From Armatimonadota bacterium (lineage in GTDB: Bacteria; Armatimonadota; UBA5829): DNA of 6,128 nucleotides. The stretch's first letter is position 1; every line of letters begins with the position of its first letter. Shown here in pieces: positions 1-5,351 of this stretch. The position numbers and the translations under genes are program-made. Location: assembly GCA_023398345.1 (NCBI GenBank), contig JAEWSK010000279.1, forward strand, positions 1 to 6,128, written 5' to 3'. The notes beneath the pieces are model-generated. The model did no database searches, was not told the origin of the DNA, and was given only the letters and a program-made list of their open reading frames with translations.

Positions 1-307
1 CTTCTTCAATTGTCGCGGCAATGGGGAGTTGGGAGCGCACGCCGGGCACTGCCTGCCCAACTTTAATCATTTCGTCAGTCAGGCCGACGACCATTATTCG
101 CGCGTTTTGCGAGGCGATAAATTCAAACGCATCTGCGAATGTCTCCGCGCCCTTGGCTGTAACCTTTGTGAGGCCGGATCCGTCGAGTATGATTCCTACC
201 GGATGGTTTTCCAGCAAAAGCGCGGCTGCTGCTTGGATGGCAGGCCAGATATTGGATTTTACTTCGCCGCGCAGTGTTATTGTGTCATCACGAGCTTCAA
301 TTATCAT
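1..307 (-). CDS. STAS-domain protein (anti-sigma-factor-antagonist-like), 3' end beyond window
   Basis: An open frame of 102 codons runs from an ATG at 307-305 to the left edge with no stop, so the C-terminus is missing. The protein has the STAS fold pattern: strand with 'ITLRGEV' (about residues 10-16), a helix, the strand 'VGIILDGSGL' (37-46), a helix after 'TAKGA' (49-53), the strand 'ARIMVVGL' (69-76), then a last helix and 'QLPIAATIEE'. By alignment from memory with SpoIIAA, TAKG occupies the place of the phosphoacceptor DSSG motif, so classical serine phosphorylation at that spot is not supported. The ATG lies one base after the kimA stop (TAG-C-ATG), with GAGAGA a few bases upstream overlapping the end of kimA, which suggests translational coupling. 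About 100 residues is close to a full STAS domain, so it could end just outside or carry a further domain. The STAS assignment is by pattern; the partner is unknown. Plus-strand frames here look like shadows. Confidence 0.72.
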   Translation of the reverse strand, partial: MIIEARDDTITLRGEVKSNIWPAIQAAAALLLENHPVGIILDGSGLTKVTAKGAETFADAFEFIASQNARIMVVGLTDEMIKVGQAVPGVRSQLPIAATIEE

Positions 308-308
308 G

Positions 309-2237
309 CTATCTCTCTACGTAGTAACGGACGTTGGTAAATACTATATCCCGCCGCATCATAAGTGCGATTTTAAGAAATAGTCCAGACTGATTGTGCA
401 GCAGTTTGTGCCACCACTTCTTTGGCACAAACTCCGGCAGCACGACTGTGACCATGTAATTTGGCCTTTCTTTTTTTACTTGTTCAAGATATTTCAGCAC
501 CGGCCCAATCACCGATCTATACGGCGATTCCAGTATGACCAGCGGCACGCCCAAGCCGAACTTTTCCCAGCGCTCTCGGATCATCGATGTCTCTACCGGG
601 TCGATTTCGATAAACAGCGCCCGGCAGTCATGTGAAAGCGTGCGAGCATATTCCAATGCCGGCAAAATCCCCTTGTGAATGCTCGATGTCAGCACAATTG
701 CTGTCGAGCGCACGGCCTGAGGCTCCTCGAAATTTTCGTCTGTTAGCCTGAGTTGATTTCCAAGCGTAATATAGTGCTGATGAATTCTATAAAAAACAAA
801 GACTATCATCGGTATCAGCATAAGCACGATATATGCGCCTGTGGGAATGCTGAGCGGGCCGATATGAAGACGAGGGCCAGCAGTTAGTTTCATTGACGCA
901 GTTACTATGGCAACCGTCCCGGTCAATATAGAGCCGAAAAGGCTGACCTTGGAGTGGAATTTCCACCCAGGGTGCTTAAGCTTTCGCTGGCGCAGGCTCA
1001 TACTAAATTGCGACAGCGTAAACGATATAAAAACTCCAACTGCATATAGCGGGATCAGCGCGTGAGTGTCGCCTTTAAATATAATAATTAGACATGCTGC
1101 AATCATGCACAGTACGAGAATGCCGTTTGAAAATACTAGCCGGTCGCCGATGCTTGTAAACTGTCTGGGAGCGAACCGATCTTTTGCAAGAATCGAGCTG
1201 AGTCTGGGAAAATCTTGAAACGCAGTGTTTGCCGCAAGAATGAGAATAGCGGCTGTCGCTGTCTGAATAACGTAGTAAAACCAGCCTTTTCCAAACACAC
1301 CGCGCGCAATTTGGGAGACAACAGTTTCGGCGTGATGTTTTGTATTTCCGGCTGTTTCGACAAATTCAGACGGAACAGCGTGATATACGTTAGCAAGAAT
1401 AGATATTCCTATAAATAAGAAACCAAGTATTATGGCCATATAGACCAATGTCAAAGCCGCATTGCGCGACTCCGGCGGGCGAAACGCGGGGATTCCGTCC
1501 GCGACCGCCTCGGTTCCCGTCATTGCCGAGCATCCACCGGCGAACGCGCGCAGCACAAGAAACCATAAGGCGGCTCCCATAATCGGCGTGCCGGACGAGG
1601 GGAAGCTCTTATTGACGGGCACGATATCCGGGCCGCCGAAAAACTGAGCGCTGATCCAGCGATATAGACCCACAACTATCATTGCAGATATGCATGCAAC
1701 GAATGCGTATGTAGGCACTGCAAAAACAGCTCCCGATTCGCGCAGCCCTCGCATATTTAAAAGTGCGACAAACGCTACTGCCGCAACTCCCAGTAACACT
1801 GTGTCGGGGGCAAGACTTGGCACGGCTGATACTATTGCGGCTACGCCTGCCGCGATGCTTACAGCTACCGTCAGCACGTAATCCGTCAATAGCGACGCTG
1901 CCGCCACAAGGCCCGGAATTACACCTAAATTTTCCTTTGTGACTATGTAACTGCCGCCGCCCTGCGGGTACGAATATATTGTCGATCTATAAGAGATAAC
2001 GACGATTGCAAGTAAAATTACAATTGCCAAAGTTATCGGAATTGCGAGATTCCATGCAATTGCTCCTGCGCTTACCAGTGCGAATGCAAGCAAAATTTCC
2101 TCAGTTGCATACGCAGTTGAAGAAAGCGCATCTGAGGCAAATACCGGCAGCGCCAAAAACTTCGACAGACGCTCATGTTTTTGACGGGAACTCGGCAGCG
2201 GCCTGCCGAACAGCATCCGTCTAATAAAAGCAAACAA
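309..2237 (-). CDS. kimA: KimA-type high-affinity K+/H+ symporter (APC/KUP-like superfamily)
   Basis: This is a 642-residue inner-membrane potassium importer. Its sequence follows Bacillus subtilis KimA (YdaO, about 607 residues) along the whole length as I recall it: 'IRRMLFGRPL' at 5-14, 'ASDALSS' at 34-40, 'YPQGGGSYIV' at 90-99, 'LLTDYVLTVAVSI' at 116-128, 'GCSAMTGTEA' at 235-244, 'ILAANTAF' at 333-340 and 'LIPLYAVGVF' at 394-403. Residues matching those reported for K+ and proton coupling are present: D36, Y43, D119, T123, T240, E243 and Y398. About twelve hydrophobic segments cover roughly 28-485. The soluble tail (about 505-642) is the USP-like cytoplasmic domain that binds c-di-AMP in KimA. 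The start is TTG at 2237: it aligns with KimA Met1 and has GGAGG seven bases upstream; the first ATG is at codon 8, inside conserved sequence. A STAS gene follows after one base. Family membership is very likely; control by c-di-AMP is inferred from homology and from cdaA nearby. A general amino-acid permease is less likely given the K+ site residues. Confidence 0.92.
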   Translation of the reverse strand: MFAFIRRMLFGRPLPSSRQKHERLSKFLALPVFASDALSSTAYATEEILLAFALVSAGAIAWNLAIPITLAIVILLAIVVISYRSTIYSYPQGGGSYIVTKENLGVIPGLVAAASLLTDYVLTVAVSIAAGVAAIVSAVPSLAPDTVLLGVAAVAFVALLNMRGLRESGAVFAVPTYAFVACISAMIVVGLYRWISAQFFGGPDIVPVNKSFPSSGTPIMGAALWFLVLRAFAGGCSAMTGTEAVADGIPAFRPPESRNAALTLVYMAIILGFLFIGISILANVYHAVPSEFVETAGNTKHHAETVVSQIARGVFGKGWFYYVIQTATAAILILAANTAFQDFPRLSSILAKDRFAPRQFTSIGDRLVFSNGILVLCMIAACLIIIFKGDTHALIPLYAVGVFISFTLSQFSMSLRQRKLKHPGWKFHSKVSLFGSILTGTVAIVTASMKLTAGPRLHIGPLSIPTGAYIVLMLIPMIVFVFYRIHQHYITLGNQLRLTDENFEEPQAVRSTAIVLTSSIHKGILPALEYARTLSHDCRALFIEIDPVETSMIRERWEKFGLGVPLVILESPYRSVIGPVLKYLEQVKKERPNYMVTVVLPEFVPKKWWHKLLHNQSGLFLKIALMMRRDIVFTNVRYYVER

Positions 2238-2243
2238 GGGAGT

Positions 2244-2275
2244 TCCTCCGCGTATTTGCGCGCATTTCCGCGCGC
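2244..2275 (-). repeat. Three 10-base GC-rich tandem units with alternative hairpins in the kimA leader
   Basis: Reading the minus strand, three imperfect 10-base units follow each other: GCGCGGAAAT (2273-2264), GCGCGCAAAT (2263-2254) and ACGCGGAGGA (2253-2244), the last containing the Shine-Dalgarno. GCGCGC at 2275-2270 pairs perfectly with GCGCGC at 2263-2258 around a six-base loop. Alternatively CGCG at 2262-2259 can pair with CGCG at 2252-2249, touching the first base of the ribosome binding site. The two pairings exclude each other. The sequence pattern is certain; a regulatory role is inference. Confidence 0.6.
2245..2249 (-). promoter_or_regulatory. Ribosome binding site of kimA, deciding a TTG start
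   Basis: GGAGG on the minus strand lies seven bases before TTG at 2237, which fixes the start on a non-ATG codon. The site sits in GGAG-GAA-CTCC, which could fold as a tiny four-pair hairpin over the Shine-Dalgarno itself. Its first G also belongs to the last unit of the upstream GC-rich repeat. Confidence 0.8.
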
Positions 2276-2288
2276 CACTATTTTATAT

Positions 2289-2320
2289 AAAAAGAAACAC
2301 CAGGACTGCAACACCTGGTG
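2289..2320 (-). terminator. Stem-loop plus U-tract at the 5' end of the kimA leader (attenuator-like or 5' stabiliser)
   Basis: On the minus strand CACCAGG (2320-2314) pairs over seven bases with CCTGGTG (2304-2298) around a nine-base loop, followed by TTTCTTTTT (2297-2289). This is the shape of an intrinsic terminator and faces kimA, not the plus-strand gene. It starts only about two bases after the transcription start predicted from the upstream promoter. That is unusually early for termination, so a 5' mRNA-stabilising stem-loop is a good alternative. No antiterminator partner is obvious. Confidence 0.45.
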
Positions 2321-2328
2321 GTCAACAT

Positions 2329-2357
2329 AGTGTAGCACCCGAATACTTAACGGTCAA
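2329..2357 (-). promoter_or_regulatory. Predicted sigma-70-type promoter of kimA
   Basis: TTGACC (-35, 2357-2352) and TACACT (-10, 2334-2329) are separated by exactly 17 bases, with TG one base before the -10 (extended -10, TGC-TACACT). The expected start is near A at 2322, giving a leader of about 85 bases. A weaker second candidate further down is TTGCAG (2311-2306) with TATAAA (2287-2282) at 18 bases, which would start transcription near the GC-rich repeat. No confident promoter was found for the divergent plus-strand gene. Confidence 0.6.
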
Positions 2358-2367
2358 TGTATGCTTG

Positions 2368-2393
2368 ATTGTGACGGTTGTCTGTATCACAAT
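2368..2393. promoter_or_regulatory. Inverted repeat, candidate operator between divergent genes
   Basis: ATTGTGA (2368-2374) and TCACAAT (2387-2393) are perfect inverted copies separated by 12 bases, so half-sites lie on nearly the same helix face. The dyad centre (2380/2381) is about 58 bases upstream of the predicted kimA start, a position used by activators, and about 97 bases before the plus-strand start codon. The half-sites resemble the CRP/FNR core TGTGA/TCACA but the spacing (12, not 6) is wrong for CRP. The regulator is unknown, and chance occurrence is possible. Confidence 0.35.
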
Positions 2394-2466
2394 AACTTTT
2401 TCAGCTTTTGGCTTTTTCGCAAAATTCTTTCGTTTAACCTCATCCGTGTAAGGGTAATAAAGCATT

Positions 2467-2470
2467 GGAG
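2467..2470 (+). promoter_or_regulatory. Ribosome binding site choosing the start at 2478
   Basis: GGAG lies seven bases before ATG at 2478. The longer frame from ATG 2361 has no comparable site, and its extra 39 residues would begin beside the -35 of the divergent kimA promoter, so the downstream start is preferred. Confidence 0.65.
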
Positions 2471-2477
2471 CGACAAG

Positions 2478-3014
2478 ATGACTATAAGCACGCACAAAAC
2501 AATATGGGGAACAATATTAAGCCTGCTGGTAATAGTAATTGTGCTGCCGGGGGCATTTTGGGTTGTGTGCATCGGCCTCGACCGAGGTTTGGGGCTTACG
2601 CGAATAGTTGGGGAGCCTTGGACATCCGTTATCGGCGCGGCCTGCGGATTGGTGGGGATTTTCTGGGTGCTGTGGGCTTGGTCTTATCTTTTGTTTGTTG
2701 GGCGAGGATTGCCGCTGGAGGCCTTTGGTAGGGCGCTTCATCAGACACGTGTTCTTGTGACTACTGGACCATACGCCTACACTCGAAACCCGATGGTGAT
2801 TGGAGTGCTGTTTTTGCTGTTGGGCGTTGCGTTTATACGAGGATCGCTGTCGGGGTTTGTGCTTGTTCCGTTGATTTTGCTGGGCGTATGGCTGTATCTG
2901 GTCGTATTTGAAGAAAAAAGCCTGACGGCTCGATTCGGCGAAAACTATGAGCGCTATAGAGCGTCAGTGCCGCTGTTGCTGCCGCGTCTCAGCGCGTATA
3001 CTCACGTTCCATAA
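2478..3014 (+). CDS. Isoprenylcysteine/phospholipid methyltransferase-family membrane protein
   Basis: A 178-residue integral membrane protein of the ICMT/PEMT-like superfamily, whose members use S-adenosylmethionine to methylate lipid-borne or small hydrophobic substrates. Four hydrophobic stretches are visible at about 9-31, 47-73, 107-119 and 123-144. The family's C-terminal signature is present: 'VTTGPYAYTRNPM' (94-106), matching the G-P-Y-x-Y-x-R-[HN]-P pattern, then 'EEKSL' (145-149) and 'FGENYERYR' (153-161), the usual glutamate pair and RFG-x-x-Y-x-x-Y-R element. Size fits bacterial members. The start at 2478 is chosen for GGAG seven bases upstream; an ATG at 2361 would add 39 residues without a binding site. 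It is the only plus-strand gene, divergent from kimA and convergent with glmM, the two stops being adjacent with no gap. Bacteria lack prenylated CaaX proteins, so the true substrate cannot be named; no link to c-di-AMP is evident. Confidence 0.82.
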   Translation: MTISTHKTIWGTILSLLVIVIVLPGAFWVVCIGLDRGLGLTRIVGEPWTSVIGAACGLVGIFWVLWAWSYLLFVGRGLPLEAFGRALHQTRVLVTTGPYAYTRNPMVIGVLFLLLGVAFIRGSLSGFVLVPLILLGVWLYLVVFEEKSLTARFGENYERYRASVPLLLPRLSAYTHVP

Positions 3015-4364
3015 TTACGACGGCATCTTGCCCATTGATGTAGAGATAGTATCGGCTACGCTTTTTACGATTGCCTCAATTGCGACCATGTCCGGTCCTT
3101 CGGCCATTACGCGGATCAGTTTTTCCGTTCCAGATGCGCGAACTACAAGTCGGCCATGCCCACGAAGCTTATTTTCTGCGTCACTGATCGCACTCAATAT
3201 TGAGGGCATAGTTTCCCATCCATCGCGACTGGCGACCGGCACGTTTACAAGCAACTGAGGATACTCCGTCATTTGATCGGCAAGTTCCGATAGATGCTTT
3301 CCGGTTTCTATCATTATCGAGATGACTCTGAGGGCGGTGATCATACCGTCGCCGGTAGTCGTGTGCGGGAGAAGTATGATGTGGCCGGACTTTTCTCCGC
3401 CGATCTCAGCTCCGCTCCTGCGCATCTCGTCGCAGACGTAGCGGTCGCCGACGGATGTTCGCACCAAACTGATCCCGGCTGCTTGCAGAGCAACTTCCAG
3501 GCCCATATTGCTCATTGTCGTCCCTATTACTTTACGCGTTGAAAGATTTTCGCACTTTGCCGCATGCAGCGCGCATATTGCCATTATATGATCGCCGTCA
3601 ACTATCCGGCCTTTTTCATCGGCCAGTATTACCCTGTCAGCATCGCCGTCGAACGCAAGTCCAATGTCTGCGCCGAGTTCAACCGTCTTTGAGACCATCT
3701 GTTCAGGGTAAAGCGACCCACAGTTGTCATTTATATTGATGCCGTTGGGAGTGCAGGATAAGCTCGTGACGCGTGCGCCGAGTTCCTCAAATATCATGGG
3801 GGCAAGCTCGCTTGCGGCGCCGTTTGCGCAGTCAATTACTACTTTTAGTCCGGTCAATGCCATTGTTGCCGCGCTTTTTACGTGTTCGGCATACTCCCAT
3901 ACAAGTTCGTGCCTGCGAAATATGTTGCCCACGTCTCCGCCTTGCGGTCTGTAAAAGCAATCGAAGTCTTCAATTTGTTCTTCAATGGAGTTTTCGACGG
4001 AATCGTCGAGCTTGCAGCCGTCTGGGCCGAAAAATTTTATGCCATTGTCTTCGACTTTATTGTGTGAGGCGGATATGACGACGCCAGCCGCGGCGTTGGT
4101 TGTTCTTGTGAGGTAGGCGACACCGGGGGTAGGTATTACGCCAGCAATCATTGCGTCCACGCCCTGCGAACATATCCCGGCGATCAGCGCGCTTTCGAGA
4201 ATGTCGCCTGAAATTCTGGGGTCGCGTCCAACAAGTATGCGCATGTTTTGCTTGCGCTCGATGATTACATGTGCGGCAGTTGTGCCCAGTTTTAGCGCAA
4301 GAAGCGGAGATAGCTCTGAGTTTGCCAGTCCCCGCACGCCGTCAGTGCCGAAAAGTTTTGCCAA
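3015..4364 (-). CDS. glmM: Phosphoglucosamine mutase
   Basis: GlmM interconverts glucosamine-6-phosphate and glucosamine-1-phosphate in the cytoplasm, feeding UDP-GlcNAc and so peptidoglycan synthesis. At 449 residues it has the normal length. Motifs in order: N-terminal 'LFGTDGVRG' (4-12); the catalytic phosphoserine loop 'ISASHN' with Ser100; the Mg2+ loop 'DGDADR' (239-244); the sugar-specificity loop 'GGEKSGH' (322-328); and the phosphate-binding 'RASGTEKLIRVMAEG' (409-423). The residue after SHN is Lys where Pro is common, a small oddity. The start is TTG at 4364, which matches the family N-terminus exactly and has GGGAGA eight bases upstream; no ATG fits. It follows cdaR after 54 bases, the usual cdaA-cdaR-glmM order. 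In Bacillota GlmM also binds and inhibits CdaA. The stop abuts that of the plus-strand gene, and no minus-strand terminator was seen directly after it. Confidence 0.97.
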   Translation of the reverse strand: MAKLFGTDGVRGLANSELSPLLALKLGTTAAHVIIERKQNMRILVGRDPRISGDILESALIAGICSQGVDAMIAGVIPTPGVAYLTRTTNAAAGVVISASHNKVEDNGIKFFGPDGCKLDDSVENSIEEQIEDFDCFYRPQGGDVGNIFRRHELVWEYAEHVKSAATMALTGLKVVIDCANGAASELAPMIFEELGARVTSLSCTPNGININDNCGSLYPEQMVSKTVELGADIGLAFDGDADRVILADEKGRIVDGDHIMAICALHAAKCENLSTRKVIGTTMSNMGLEVALQAAGISLVRTSVGDRYVCDEMRRSGAEIGGEKSGHIILLPHTTTGDGMITALRVISIMIETGKHLSELADQMTEYPQLLVNVPVASRDGWETMPSILSAISDAENKLRGHGRLVVRASGTEKLIRVMAEGPDMVAIEAIVKSVADTISTSMGKMPS

Positions 4365-4372
4365 AATTAGTG

Positions 4373-4378
4373 TCTCCC
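4373..4378 (-). promoter_or_regulatory. Ribosome binding site of glmM, deciding a TTG start
   Basis: GGGAGA on the minus strand lies eight bases before TTG at 4364. Together with the fit of the N-terminus to GlmM this supports TTG as initiator. The 54-base cdaR-glmM gap also contains TATAAATAAT, -10-like, but with no acceptable -35. Confidence 0.7.
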
Positions 4379-4418
4379 GTAATCATCCAGACATTATTTA
4401 TAGCAGTATAAGGTAGGG

Positions 4419-5351
4419 TTAGTCTGCGCCGATGTATACCGTCACTTTGACGGTTCTGCTGCTGGTCGCTTTTGTTCCTCGCGGAATTTTTAGCATTACA
4501 TCGTGGGTGACTGTCGAATTTGCGCCTTCCAGCGAGATTTTTTCAGTCTCGACCGCGCTTATTTTGCTAAGTGTGCTCGGCCTGCCCGCGAGCGTTACCG
4601 AGGAAGGTGTCACTGTATACTTTGTCACTCTCAGGGGGAACTTTGGTTGCCCTTCAAATATCGGACTGACCACTGCCGCGCGGGTTGTAGGAGATTCGAC
4701 CATTTCGAGCTTGGCCTTGACCTTTGCAGGGTGCAGCTTGACTTCAGCTACGGCGCTGCCGTTTGCGTCAACGGCGTTTAGCTCGTAATAATCTCCGTTC
4801 AAAGAGCCGACGGCGTCTTCTGAGAGGGTTAAAACTACTTTTTTTACTTTGGCAAGTTGAGAAAACTTTCCTGATACGTCTACTGCTCCCGGTGAAAGCA
4901 GCGGGCTGGAATATGAGTATCCGAGCGGTGGCTGAGATGTAAGCTGCACTTCAACGGGCATCCGGCGCGTTTCGATAGACTCGATTAGCACGCAGGCATA
5001 TTTTGGATTGATCGAGACGCTCAAATCTGCCTGCACCGCGCGCGGCAGGCGCAGTCTAACGGGCACGTTTGCTTTCACTGTTTTATGATTTAAGCGCACT
5101 TCGGCCAAGTCGATGCTCGCTTTGACATCATCCACGGACACACTGTCGACTACTGTCTTGAGTCCTTGAATTGTCACAGAAACTTTTGGGGTCAGTACAT
5201 CTGCCGCATAACCTGCGGACACTCTCGCTATGTGAACCGGCACGGAAAATGTCTCGCGTGACTGCGGATTGCGCTCTGAATCCACATAGTTCCATAAGAT
5301 AAGGGCGACCGCCAATGCCAATAATTTGTATCGCCAGTTGTGCCTTATCAT
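4419..5351 (-). CDS. cdaR: CdaR-like YbbR-repeat regulator of the diadenylate cyclase
   Basis: A 310-residue protein anchored by one N-terminal membrane segment (about 8-22, after the basic start 'MIRHNWRYK'), with the rest expected outside the cytoplasmic membrane. Three YbbR repeats are seen at about 35-125, 128-216 and 224-307; each carries the same short core: 'LTPKVSVTIQG' (53-63), 'LSPGAVDVSGK' (152-162) and 'VTPSSVTLAGR' (248-258). Bacillus subtilis CdaR is longer with four repeats, so this is a short version. CdaR binds CdaA and modulates its cyclase activity, mostly as a negative regulator in studied species. Its ATG overlaps the cdaA stop by four bases (ATGA, 5351-5348), with a weak AGGA about ten bases upstream, indicating translational coupling. 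Family and context agree; whether it activates or represses here is unknown. Confidence 0.9.
   Translation of the reverse strand: MIRHNWRYKLLALAVALILWNYVDSERNPQSRETFSVPVHIARVSAGYAADVLTPKVSVTIQGLKTVVDSVSVDDVKASIDLAEVRLNHKTVKANVPVRLRLPRAVQADLSVSINPKYACVLIESIETRRMPVEVQLTSQPPLGYSYSSPLLSPGAVDVSGKFSQLAKVKKVVLTLSEDAVGSLNGDYYELNAVDANGSAVAEVKLHPAKVKAKLEMVESPTTRAAVVSPIFEGQPKFPLRVTKYTVTPSSVTLAGRPSTLSKISAVETEKISLEGANSTVTHDVMLKIPRGTKATSSRTVKVTVYIGAD

Noticed and set aside
21..383. Plus-strand open frames at 21-383 and 29-340
   Set aside because: They overlap the STAS frame and the end of kimA on the minus strand, show no family pattern and have no good ribosome binding site; read as antisense shadows.
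1136..1396. Additional minus-strand frame inside kimA
   Set aside because: Lies wholly within the conserved transporter in another frame; no family pattern.
2455..2460. TAATAA as -10 of a promoter for the plus-strand gene
   Set aside because: No acceptable -35 at the right distance, and the start would fall on the ribosome binding site.
2361..2477. N-terminal extension of the plus-strand methyltransferase to ATG 2361
   Set aside because: No ribosome binding site before 2361, the extra residues do not look like the family N-terminus, and GGAG supports 2478.
2238..2480. ydaO (c-di-AMP) riboswitch upstream of kimA
   Set aside because: Looked for because of the B. subtilis gene; the conserved segments are not recognisable and the predicted leader is too short.
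2950..2965. Small hairpin CGCT-ATAG-AGCG as terminator of the glmM transcript
   Set aside because: Only four pairs, inside coding sequence, and no U-tract follows on the minus strand.
4365..4418. Internal promoter for glmM (TATAAATAAT in the cdaR-glmM gap)
   Set aside because: -10-like only; no -35 resembling the consensus at 16-18 bases.
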